From positions 285,799 to 349,798 of the forward strand of contig NMRB01000415.1 in the NCBI GenBank assembly GCA_002633025.1: a stretch of DNA of 64,000 bases. Reading direction: 5' to 3'. The notes under the pieces were generated by a model that saw nothing but the letters and a program-made list of their open reading frames with translations, was not told the origin of the DNA and made no database searches. Source of the stretch: Notospermus geniculatus. Lineage: Eukaryota > Nemertea > Pilidiophora > Heteronemertea > Lineidae. Position numbers and translations under genes: made by a program. Of this stretch, positions 34,750 to 56,525 are shown piece after piece (the stretch's first letter is position 1; each line of letters begins with the position of its first letter).

Positions 34750-36883
34750 TCACCCCATGCCATCATTTGAATCTGTGTACGCAGAATGCTTCGGCAGTCT
34801 GACGACCAGTTTCGGATCTTTGTTTAATTTCGTTAACATATCCACATACTCCATTGAGTTGTCCCCTTCCATGAGCCATGACATGACGATCGACTCTGAC
34901 CCGGCCCCCAGGCCTGGTCGGTGCACCAACCTCTCCCTTGTCAAATCGGATAAGTCAATCCCGGAAGCTTTGGCACACGTTTCCTTTGAATTTGTATTCC
35001 CATGTCGCCGATACTGCATCAGAATGGAACCCCTACTTGTGTCAGTTCCTCTCGAATCTCTTGTACTGCTTGGAAGAATATGATTCTCTAGATACTGATC
35101 GAGTTTTTCCGATGGAATCTCCGTCATTTCTGGTGACAAAATGTTTGGCGTGGTAAGTATGGGTGGCTGTCGTGATTGACGGGCGCCGCGACACCGTGGG
35201 GAAACGTCGGCGGTGGATGTGCGGGTCGGTGGAGGAGGAGCGGGCGGCGGTCGATCGAGCGGGACTGACCGCCGGCACTTTTGTGCAGGACGCCGGCAGC
35301 CACCCCTCCGATGCAGGAAACACGAGTTGGTCCTAAGTTCGGGTAGATGTCGGATCATCTCTTCTCTGTCTCTCTCTATGATGTTCTGTTCGGTAGGAGG
35401 GGTGCTCCCGCTTTTTGTTGACATTCTCGGTGACGCGAGAGGAGTGGTCCCGATCCTGAAATGAATTGAAGATGATCATCCCCAAGAGAAACTACACGGT
35501 CACAAGTGAAATTCATTACAAGAAGTTTTCTTCCATGAGTGATGACGTCATCAGCCTAATGGTTAAGCAGTGCATTTTCCGGGTATTTTTACTGATCAAA
35601 CTTATTTTATTCAAAACAGAGTGGCGATCGTGAACCAGACCGCTCGGGAAATGAAAGTTTTGGATCTTCTCTACGTCCATACTGCTTCTGGGATTTTTCT
35701 GATTTTGTCATCCCCCGTCATTATCCTTGTTTTGAAACCCTGTCGAATGGCATTTTAATGGTAAAAATCGGGGATTCCCTCGAAAAACAGCAGATTTTCT
35801 GGGTTTCCCCAATGATAAACAATTTACGAGGGGTGCAATTAATCTGGTTCGACCGCATATCAAAGCCTTCGATATTTCTTCAGACATCAGTGAAAATGTC
35901 ATTTTGATCGGTTGCACCATTGTCCCGTCATTTTTGTCTTGAAAATCTCAACCTGCAGCTCTGACATGGAATAGTCCATTATTCAAAGGAGTGAGGGTTG
36001 TTCGTCAAAAAATCCAGTCTGCCCACTAGCCTGAATATAAGGACTCCCCTTCCTCNAACATAATGTAAACATCCATGTTTACAAACATTGAATGTAAACA
36101 ATGAAGTCGTGATATATTATCTTTAAAGGGCTAGAGAGGATTTTATCAAACTTAATCACTTTAAAGGGAGTTAGAAATGAAAGTGGAGAAGTGGGGAATT
36201 TTCGCATTTTGTGCGAATTTTTCAATTTCTCAAATTGGGGTAATTTTTTCCCATTTTGAGAAATGTCGCCCGAAAAATCAGACAAAATGCCGTGTAATTT
36301 TTTAAACATTTCTCAAAATGGGAAAAAATTCTATCCCAATCTGAGAAATTGAAAAGTTAGCGCAAAATGCCAAAATTTCCCACTTATTATTTTCCACTTT
36401 TATTTCTTACTCCCTTTTAATTAAATTGGTCATCGGCACCTAAAATCTTCTGGGGTAACCGGCTCCTGCGGTCAGAGCCTTGTGTAGATGGTAACACCGA
36501 TGGTGGGTACGCCAGAATGGTCATCAACGACGATTCATAAAACAAGAAGAAGAATTAACTACAAACCTTAAGCTGCATTCTCCTGGAAACATCAACTCGA
36601 TAATCCCCTTGTTTTTATTCTCCATATTTTCCTCCGTCGATCCCGTCTTGCGCTCTTGTTGTCTGAGGTCGGTGATGGTATGACACCGGCGCGGTCGCCA
36701 GGGAGTTTTCATCTCTGGTGTGAGGAGTCGCATCTGCTGAAGAAGATGCTTAGAAACCACAATATCTTGGCGAGGTTGAACGGACCCATCCTCTATCAAG
36801 GTCGATACCGAGCGCATGTCAGCGTCTTGGGAGGGCGGTGTAAGCTTGCCTGTTATCACAAGGTTCCCAGCTTCACTGCTCAT
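34750..36883 (-). CDS. Unrecognised protein, two visible exons
   Basis: Exon 36883-36567 starts at ATG (MSSEAGNLVITGKLTPP), contains DIVVSKHLLQQMRLLTPEMK and ends phase 2 at a GTTTGT donor. It joins in phase to the exon 35455-34750 through the acceptor TTTCAG, giving about 340 residues up to a stop. The second exon has REEMIRHLPELRT, a Pro/Arg-rich stretch (PPPAPPPPTRT), then IPSEKLDQYLENHILPSS and SMEYVDMLTKLNKDPKL. The Pro/Arg-rich stretch may be an unspliced intron, since an acceptor-like CACCAG precedes EMTEIPSEKL. A further open stretch at 34707-34504 (DPEEFKDSSHFVPQAQLRLL) could be an additional 3' exon. No signal peptide, membrane segment or known domain is visible. It is convergent with the M13 gene. 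Confidence 0.5.
36161..36420. mobile_element. AT-rich foldback element
   Basis: Two arms of about 125 bp are imperfect reverse complements (TTAAAGGGAGT...TTCTCAAATTGGGG against CCCAATCTGAGAA...ACTCCCTTTTAA), meeting near 36290. Non-coding. Confidence 0.65.
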
Positions 36884-37775
36884 TGTTTTGGCGAGACATT
36901 TTCCCTTGCTATTGATTACAAAGAGAAACGTCCTCCGATAACATCAGTCTATAAGTCATTACACCCTGCATCTCTCCTCACACATCTGAGAATTCGACTC
37001 CTGTTTTTATTCGTATATCCTCAGTCTGAGACGGCAAACCGCTGGACAAATCTGATTATGGTAGCTTCGTTCTACACTTTCACAGTAATATCGATGAAAT
37101 GTAAAGTACAGTTGATGGAAAATAGTTGTCGGTGGCGACACTTGATCGCCTTAATTATTGTCATGATATTGATTAACGTTCAACAGTCACCAGTCAAATC
37201 TTGCAATGATGTATCACAATACATTGTATAATGAACCTGACTTTGTGTTGGGAAGCCTCTATGTGACCCAGTCTGGCAAAACCCGGCCCAAGAAAAGCGA
37301 CGGTCTGTTGGTGGCAAACAAAGCCTTATCGATGGTGCAACAAAGATCAGGTCAAGGCCTGTATCACTCCCCACAGCGACGTTGGCCGGGTTTTTTTGTT
37401 TTTACTCTGTCTTTTTTGGCATCAATGTAATTTTAAGACGGCCCTTCGTCTATTTTTGCTTTACTTATACTTTTGAAAATTGAACATTTTCATGGTGTTA
37501 ACAATGCAGTTTTGAGCTAATTATTCACTCTGCCACCTAGCGACAGTTCCACGAAGTAAGCATGGAAAAACTAGTAAGAATCAAACTTCATAAAACCTTA
37601 TACATAAAACCTTTCTTTCATCGGTCCAAAGAGCCTACTTGTGACTCTCTTCCATCTTCTTCAAGTACTCCTACCTCAAATCAAAGACGGCGTGTTGGGT
37701 GGTTGGCAACCTTGGCAGACAACGTATCGGCAATTTCACTTTCATACTTCAACATCTAATTAGTTTGTCACTTGT

Positions 37776-38010
37776 GGAGCCACGGCGGTGTAGTGGTTCG
37801 GGTCTCCGACTAGCGGTCAGACGATCCCGAGTACGAATCCCCTAGGCGTGAGACTTTGGGCAAGTCTCTTTGCCTCACTGGCCTCTCTCCACCCAGGTGT
37901 ATACATGGGTACCGGTCGGAAATGCTGAGATTGTAGCGGCGCTGAGTGAGCTGCTGTAAAGTCGGATGAGAACCTCTACCATAGTTGATATCAGACTATA
38001 AACCCGAACT
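37776..38010 (+). repeat. Full-length tRNA-derived SINE
   Basis: The 5' part is tRNA-like, with an A-box region GTGTAGTGGTTCGGGTC and a B-box-like GTACGAATCC. The body has TTTGGGCAAGTCTCTTTGCC and GGCCTCTCTCCACCCAGG, and the tail is GATATCAGACTATAAACCC. A 3' copy lies at 11477-11665. The body resembles conserved central domains shared by SINEs of many marine animals; I cannot assign the superfamily with certainty. Confidence 0.75.
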
Positions 38011-38229
38011 TTTGTTTTAACTCTGGCTCCAACTCAGGGATTGACTAAGACCAACTAAAACAGACAGAATAAGAATTATTTTGAGCAGACACATGTATTT
38101 TCACTGAGAAAATTTCTGTTGAAGCCCGTGCAGTTTCTTTCACTCGACCCTGACAGTATTGATACAGGTGATTTAATATGCATGTCTGATATTAACATCA
38201 ACTGTGAACAAGGAATGATTCCAAGGGCC

Positions 38230-38348
38230 GTATGCTTGGGTCGGACTTTACCTTAAACTATAACTGAAGTTGGACTTTCTCTTTGCTTGAAGCATTGAGA
38301 AATGTCAGCCTTTAATGAAAGTGTTGCTGAAGTCCGACCCAAGCATAC
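38230..38348. mobile_element. Short TIR element (119 bp)
   Basis: GTATGCTTGGGTCGGACTT at the left is exactly complementary to AAGTCCGACCCAAGCATAC at the right, with an imperfectly paired interior. MITE-like, non-coding. Confidence 0.65.
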
Positions 38349-39114
38349 AACACCAACGGTTCAGGTGGTCGGAAACCGGAAGACACCTTTTCTGTATTTA
38401 CAATGAAAGTTTCAGAAATTTACAAGTACATTGTATTATCAATTTGCTTGGCAAACCTGACTTTAATGTGTTTGACACACACAAACATTCTGTATACAGC
38501 TGGCCCTGCCATTGTAACCATTCTGGCACATTACATAAAACAATTCAATAAACCACTGCTAACACTGAAGTAAAATATTTAAAAAAACTGGTTAATTATT
38601 GATAGCTGCCAGGGTCGTCTGCCAATGTTCAATCCATGTTTTAGGCAATACACATCTCGAACTTACTGGTGAGGAGAAATGAAATTTGACAATTGAATAC
38701 ATGAAAACTGTCCAATCTGAATTCATCATTGCATCAATATTATATCACTAGATTCTGCTAATAACAATTCCACACTTTGAAAACTAAAACGAAAACACAA
38801 CCTTGCTTGCTAAATCCTCAGTTATTCTCTTAAAACAATAACAGAGTTTCCAGCCAAAGGCACCGACAACTGACATGACTGAGTCCATTCACAGTTGATT
38901 AAAAACCGCTGGTGTGTTTTTCGAAACAGTCCACAGTTCATTTCAAACAAAACAAGAGACATTCTGTTGATAAAGTATCAACACTTCTGAAATATGTGAC
39001 CCATTCCAGCAAAAACCGGCGCTTGTCGCAACCAAGGAAAGGGTAAACGGCCTTACAACACAACAGCTGAAATCTACGTCTCTGCAGGTTGCCAATAGTA
39101 GTGGACAGCAGTGA

Positions 39115-39242
39115 CATTAGGGAGGTTTCGCAAGCGCCCGGTTAGGCCATACGACGACGTTTATCTATTGTTTGGGTATACCCACACAATAGATAAACGT
39201 CGTCGTAGGGCCTAACCGAGCGCTTGCGAAACCTCCCTAATG
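39115..39242. mobile_element. Near-perfect palindrome (128 bp)
   Basis: Arms of about 57 bp (from CATTAGGGAGGTTTCGCAAG; inner GACGACGTTTATCTATTGT) pair with only a few mismatches around a loop of about 10 bp. Recent MITE insertion or hairpin; no reading frame. Confidence 0.75.
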
Positions 39243-39779
39243 AGTAAACTGATGACCAATGATGATCACTTACGACGTGCGCCTATTTCTGCCAGAGCAG
39301 GTCACATGTGTACCACCAGTAGCACATGGTCAACTTCACCACTCTGTCCTTCACTGATTGAAGGCTGTCTATCTCAAACTTTGATCAGCAGGAATATGGC
39401 AGGTTGAATAGCTCCTCTATGGAAGACCCCGTCTCAGTATAAAGCATTACTTCAACCTGCAATACTTCCACTCATCATATGAGGAGGTACTGCCCTTAAG
39501 CACTGAAGGGCAGCAGTATTTTGAGAAGTGTTAGCACATACCCCCCCCCCCCCATCACCCATAAAAAACATTGCCCAAATCTGAGATCGCCATCGTATGG
39601 ACTTATTTCCTAAATTCCACACTATCCGTGGTTATCATTTCTTGGTGTCCATGGACTTGTCCGATGTTCCAGGCAAGAGTTCTGGAGTCGCGTCAAAATT
39701 CCACCAATCTGCCATCCCAGATGAAGATTGCTGACAAAAACATCGAATGAGCCCATACTGCTTCGTGTACGAAGAAGTA

Positions 39780-39944
39780 CAGTCCTCCCTCGCTATTACG
39801 AACCCTTCGGGGTCCAAGGGTTAAGTTTGTACTGACGCAGAGTTCGTAATAGCGAGGATTTACACACATTTTGGGAGCGAGACGTTGGGTTTGTAATATC
39901 CGGGAGTTCGTAAAATTGAGGTTTGTAAGAGCAAGGGTGCACTG
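39780..39944. mobile_element. Pogo/Tigger-like MITE, short copy
   Basis: Same ends as 13468-13855 (CAGTCCTCCCTCGCTATTAC) with flanking TA. It contains ATATCCGGGAGTTCGTAAA, as in the long copy, but lacks the middle. The right end is more degenerate. Confidence 0.7.
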
Positions 39945-40191
39945 TACTATTAGCAGGAATTAATAATTCAATCATCAAAAGTGCTCCGACATCCTCAAAT
40001 GCAAAGCTAGCACACTAAATTCACCTCTGTGCAGAAAAACATTAGAAGAAACCTTCCTTGTGCTTCTATTGGGGCAACATTTTAAATACCGGGGTATGAC
40101 AGCCCACATGGCTTCACCGTACATATTTGACTATAAATATTCTACCTGTTTCTTAATTGGTCAGTGTTCTTTACGATGCAACCTTGGCCTT

Positions 40192-51533
<11,342 letters not shown>

Positions 51534-53165
51534 GATAAAAAGAGGGTCAAAGTCAATCCCTTGTTACGATATCAAATCGAGAAATCGAAATTTCAATAAT
51601 CTCGCCCGTGATCGGCGGTTTATGATCGGTTTTTGACGACGTCTCTGAGAGCCTTCATCATCAATCCTCAATCACCAATACACACATGTACATTTTGACG
51701 TACATTATGTACATAGAGTGATCGGTTGGGTCTAAAAGTCGACCCAGAAATACACGGAGACCGAAACGAAGACAGCAAACGACGCATATTGAGCTTACAA
51801 AACATCAACTTTCCAAGTCATAGGTCAACGTATAGTCATCTGGCTGAATACCAAAATATTTTAAACGGACCATGGAGTACCTCCATCAAGGGACAGACTT
51901 TCTCTCTGGGCCTAGGCTGCTGCTGGGCCCAGAGAGCAGAGAGGGACTCTAGTTTAAGAGGGTGTGGCATTAGCATGGGGGTAGAAATATCAACCTCCAT
52001 GGCATGATTGATAATAAACAAGAGTCAATCTCCAGAATTCACGAATTTTCGACCCCAACCGGGGTCTTTTTCAAGTGGAACTTTACAATCTGAAACTCTA
52101 GAAAAGACTGAGCTGAAGCCCGAATGTAGAACTACATAGCCTGTGTAGACAGGACAAACAAGGCATGATTAATAGCATCCATGGCATGATTAATAGTTTC
52201 CACCAAAACTTGGCAAGTTTACTAATGAATTTTTGTTTCCACTTAAAACCAGCAGTATGTAGAACCCCGAGTAACTGAGGCGAGTCTTCACTTACGGGCA
52301 AGCCAGCAGAGGGCGTATAAGTGTATCATGACCGTTTTTGCCTTACTTTTTCTCAAAACCAGTGCACCTGCTTCCAGTTGGAGTGGTCTTCAACCAACTG
52401 CTATGGAGGGGGGATGATCTATCTCAGGGTATCATCAATACCATAACAACATGCAACATTCCCGAAAAGAATGAAAAGATAGTAACCAAGCCTTGTAAAG
52501 GAAAACCTCTAAATTTAATCAGAGTATTAAATAGAACAAGTCATTGAAGTAATCAAAATATAGCTATTCACGATATTACAAAAGTCAATACATCATACAC
52601 TCAGTCGGAAGGATGAGTCCTGTAGACCAGCAGTATAAGGAATATCAACCTTTGCAACTCTGAAAATGTCACACGTTCAAGACTTACATCAATGTATAAA
52701 ACACATTTTCTTAAAATGATGTTCTAAGGAAGTCACTGTCTACTGATAAAGTTTAACTCCCATAGACACCAATTCTGGAGTCATGAACTACTGACTGTCA
52801 CTTACAGTACATCATCTCCCCCCCACCCCNCCCCAACTGGAAGAAAATTCCAGTCCTAATGATCTTTGTCATAACAACCTTGTTTAGCACTAAATAGCCG
52901 ATATAAAACCTTTTACAACCAAGCATGCTAAGCTGTATAGATACATGAAGCTGAAATAAAGATAACTTTTACGTGGGATGGCACCAATCTTTACATGTAT
53001 TCATTTCTCACTGTAGACACAATCTCTGAAAGAGGTGAATTCATGGAGGGTTACATTTGGAGGGCCACACCTACTCCGGTGGAATATGTTAATCCAAGGA
53101 CCGCACCATGACTAATTAAATTTCACACAGTAAGCTTACATTCCTCTGTTCACTCCTTGTTAATT
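51534..53165. other. Intergenic region between GLDC (5') and RNF170 (3')
   Basis: No gene seen. It must include the GLDC promoter and 5' UTR (right of 51533) and the RNF170 3' UTR. An ambiguous N in a C run at 52830 looks like a homopolymer problem. Confidence 0.5.
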
Positions 53166-55220
53166 TTATCCCGTATTAGTTCCATTTGCATTCAAATTGT
53201 GTGCCCTAGCTTCCACGAGTCTCCGGTAAATGATTGTAATATAAATAGCTAACATGAATACAATGAACATGTCATCGAAGAAACCTATAAGTCCAAAAGC
53301 ACCTTCTGGTATGAAATCAAAAGGCATGATGAAATAAAGGAGGGCAGCAAAGCAACACACAAGGATCCGAGCGTGGAACATCCACACGAGTCCATTCCAG
53401 GTGAAGAATTCACTGGCAGCGTATCGGAGTAGAGTGGGGAGATCTCGAATGTAGTCCATCCACTGAAAGAAAGAGAACAAGGATGATTCATGATATTGTT
53501 TCCCCAATAACCAGATGTAGATATCAGAATACCAGTAGGCCTAAGTGTGGTTCATGGGAGGGGTACAATGTAGGAAGCCTTTTTGCCAAATGTTGATCGC
53601 TATTTCATCAGCAACAACAATGTCTCAAAAATGGGATATTGGTTTTGCACCAAATCTCTTTGAAAATGTCCCTCAAAACCCTGTTGAATCAAGAGCTCAC
53701 TTGCTCAATTGATACGGTAATTGGAGCATGTTGACAGTTGGTCGTTATATCACATCAAAAATAGATAAGAGAGGAATGCATTTCAAATTTGTACTTTCCT
53801 TCACAGTGATGTCAAACTATTGTCACGAATACTCACAGGCCTGGGTTCCCCAGAGAATCTTCGATTATAGTTGTTGATTTCCTGCACTATCTCACTTCGT
53901 TGGGTGGTATCATTCCTTGCTTCCTCCTCAGTAAAATTAAACAGCAGTATGTTAACCTGCTGCCTGCAAACCGGGCAGCGAATAGCACCAAGCCACGTTC
54001 CATAATGCCAGTAGGTTGTTATACAGCTACCTGTGAATCAAATAGAGTTGATATGTCAAAAAAGTCCCAGAAAAAACTACCAAGACATCGCAAGATGACA
54101 ACCTCACTGTCTGAGTTAAAGTTCCTTCTAAGAAACTGCAGCCATAATCAAGTTTTTGAAACAGGTTTCTACAAGGAGATGTCACCTCCATGACTGCATA
54201 TTAAGAGTTTAACAGACATGTGAACACCGCTCACACAGACATAAGACTAAGAGTGAGATACAATGGAAAAAGAAAATCTGCTCATCTATTAGATATAACT
54301 TTACACAACTACACACCACAAAAGACATGTCCGCAGTTCGTTTCTACTGCATACACTGTGTTTCCAAGACATATTGGACAGACTGATGATTCACCAGGGT
54401 TCCTGGCATGCTGCATTAAGTTTCTCTGTTCAAGCCGCTGCCTCGTTGAGTTGACACTCGCTTCACTCTCAGGATGGATTTGATGCTGCTGGCGAACTCT
54501 GTGACTGAAAGAAAGGAATCATAGAAGTAACTGTGGAACAAGAAAGAAAATCAACTCTGATTATATTGTTGGAACAAATTTAGAATCCCTGATCATTGAT
54601 CAGTGCCTCCAAAAAAGTCGTCGATTGACAAATTGAGCCGGATCGCACAAAATAAAAGATTTCCATTTGGGGCCTATAAACCTAGGCCTGGGGGGGGGGG
54701 CTTGCCTATAGGCCTCTAGGAGCGTACGTCACTTCCCATCAGGGGCTGGGATAAAGTTTAGCATCTCTGATCAGAAATGACGTTATGCACAAAATGGAAA
54801 TCCTGTTGCGGCTTCTTATTCCGTCATTTTTTATGTCAATCAATCGACTACCTTTTTCGGGGGCGCAGCCCAGCCGCAGCAGGCGAGGCAGCCGGGGATT
54901 CTAAACTCGTTCCAGGGGTTGTAGAGTTTTGCACTGGCCTAAGTTGCTCATGTTCATGAACTGATCAAGAGTGAGGCAGAGCAGAGCCAGATGCATACAG
55001 AGGCAGGCCAAGGCCTTGTGTACATACATGGTGTACAAACAATGTATTGAAATGTACATGATGATGTACACGGTGGGTCAATACAACACACACTCACTCA
55101 CCCTTGCACGTTCACAATAAAGACAATGAAAATGGCAAGTAAAACAATGAAAAGTAATGCGCCAACGAGCAAATCGTCAGCGATGCCCTCAACTAGACTA
55201 CCGGTCACTGGATTCGTCAT
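53166..55220 (-). CDS. RNF170: E3 ubiquitin ligase RNF170
   Basis: Exons: 55220-55102, 54504-54317, 54030-53837, 53462-53166; 798 bp, 265 residues (human 258). The start is the ATG giving MTNPVTGSLVEGIADD; the open frame extends 72 bp further upstream but only to a GTG. Order: membrane segment (LLFIVLLAIFIVFIV), helix, RING finger split over two exons (CPICLGN...CGHVFCGSC...CPVC), NNYNRRFSGEPRP, then DLPTLLRYA and two membrane segments with MPFDFIPEGAFGLIGFFDD. RNF170 is an ER membrane ligase that ubiquitinates activated IP3 receptors. It is head-to-head with HOOK, as in human. Its first exon appears a second time at 56206-56324. Confidence 0.95.
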
Positions 55221-55421
55221 TCCGGTCCCAAAGTTCACTGATAATACGTGATTTTCTAGGACAAAAACATGACCCAACTTCACTGGATTCACCGGAAGTT
55301 GTCACGTAATCAGCGCATGCGTGGTGAACCGATCTCAATAAAAAATTTTGTGGGTTGTGAAGTTTTCATCTTGAAGATAATTGTCAAAATCTGGCCTTAT
55401 TAACCTTCGGTTCCGTTCAGT
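55221..55421. promoter_or_regulatory. Bidirectional RNF170/HOOK promoter, copy A
   Basis: 201 bp between divergent start codons. It contains an ETS site ACCGGAAGTT (55291-55300) and an NRF1-type GCGCATGCG (55313-55321), both typical of TATA-less bidirectional housekeeping promoters. No TATA box is seen. Confidence 0.65.
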
Positions 55422-55460
55422 ATGGACAAAGAGGTGTTATGTGAAAGTTTGGTCACATGG
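55422..55460 (+). CDS. HOOK first coding exon, duplicate (allelic) copy A
   Basis: Encodes MDKEVLCESLVTW and ends at TGG before GTAAGT, identical in protein to 56526-56564. It lies on the contig left of the N at 56042 and is not followed there by further HOOK exons. Confidence 0.8.
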
Positions 55461-55922
55461 GTAAGTCCAGTTATTTCTGGAAATTGCCGGTTTCCACCAT
55501 TAAAAATGATGATGTGGTGGTGTGTGTGTGGTTTGTGTGAGACACACTGACACACAAGTGCAGTGAGTGCAGGCAGTGGTGCAGTGCCAGAGCAGCAGTG
55601 CATGCAGCTGCAGGGGCAGTGGCAGTGGCAGTGGCAGTGGCAGTGGGCTTGGAGGAATTCAGTATAATTCCTCCCAAGGTGTGAGCATCCATGCTCAAAG
55701 TCACCTTCCTTGTTGGGATTAGGAATACCATCAAAGACAGTTTGTTTATAAATTTGAAAACTGCCCGGGGCCTTCAATGACAATGTTCAACTATCTTACG
55801 CATTAACTCGCGACTCGCGTATCTCAAAACACTCTCTCCCATTGGGCATTGGTGATAAAACTGCAAAAACTGGTGCAGTATAGGCTATTGTTCGGTGATA
55901 GCCTGTCGTAGGCCTGCTTAAA

Positions 55923-56041
55923 AGGGTATCCGGTCTTTTCGCCCCATGGACTTTTCGCCCCCATTCGCACCCAGTCAGTTCGCACCATCGGTCGGACTTT
56001 TCGCCCCCAAAAATTCGCCTCATAAATCCGTTAAAAACCAT
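55923..56041. repeat. TTTTCGCCCC-rich segment at the contig end
   Basis: Three TTTTCGCCCC units and related GTTCGCACC pieces in about 120 bp, unlike the flanks. It occurs only in haplotype copy A, at its junction with the single N. Probably the start of an inserted repeat truncated by the contig end. Confidence 0.45.
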
Positions 56042-56205
56042 NTCATGAACTGATCAAGAGTGAGGCAGAGCAGAGCCAGATGCATAGGCCTACAGAGGCA
56101 GGCGAAGGCCTGTGTTGTGTACATACATGGTGTACAAACAATGTATTGAAATGTACATGATGATGTAGGCCTACACGGTGGGCGTACATTACAACACACA
56201 CTCAC

Positions 56206-56324
56206 CCTTGCACGTTCACAATAAAGACAATGAAAATGGCAAGTAAAACAATGAAAAGTAATGCGCCAACGAGCAAATCGTCAGCGATGCCCTCAACTAG
56301 ACTACCCGTCACTGGATTCGTCAT
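56206..56324 (-). CDS. RNF170: RNF170 first coding exon, duplicate (allelic) copy
   Basis: Same protein sequence as 55102-55220 with the same GTGAGT donor. The following exons are present only once (54504 and below), so this copy is orphaned by the assembly, not a second gene. Confidence 0.8.
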
Positions 56325-56525
56325 TCCGGTCCCAAAGTTCACTGATAATACGTGATTTTCTAGGACAAAAACATGACCCAACTTCACTGGATTCACCGGA
56401 AGTTGTCACGCAATCAGCGCATGCGTGGTGAACCGATCTCAATAAAAATTTTTGTGGGTTGTGAAGTTTTCATTTTGAAGATAATTGTCAAAATCTGGCC
56501 TTATTAACCTTCGGTTCCGTTCAGT
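56325..56525. promoter_or_regulatory. Bidirectional RNF170/HOOK promoter, copy B
   Basis: Same 201-bp length as copy A. The ETS site (56395-56404) and GCGCATGCG (56417-56425) are unchanged, while bases around them differ. Confidence 0.65.

Larger units (their letters stand above)
36884..40191. other. Repeat-rich intergenic region
   Basis: No gene recognised over 3.3 kb. It holds a full SINE, a short TIR element, a near-perfect palindrome, the short pogo-like MITE and a C run at 39541-39553. Part of it must be promoter of the unrecognised gene (right of 36883) and 3' UTR of GLDC (left of 40192). Confidence 0.55.
54952..55922. repeat. Haplotype duplicate A of the RNF170/HOOK promoter region
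   Basis: Begins TCATGAACTGATCAAGAGTG and matches 56043-57437, including RNF170 exon 1, the shared promoter and HOOK exon 1. Copy A diverges after CCTGCTTAAAAG. Near-identity and the single N at 56042 indicate unmerged alleles. Confidence 0.85.

Noticed and set aside
55221-55292. Upstream extension of RNF170 starting MNPVKLGHVF
   Set aside because: The first codon is GTG, not ATG; the ATG at 55220 aligns with the human N-terminus.
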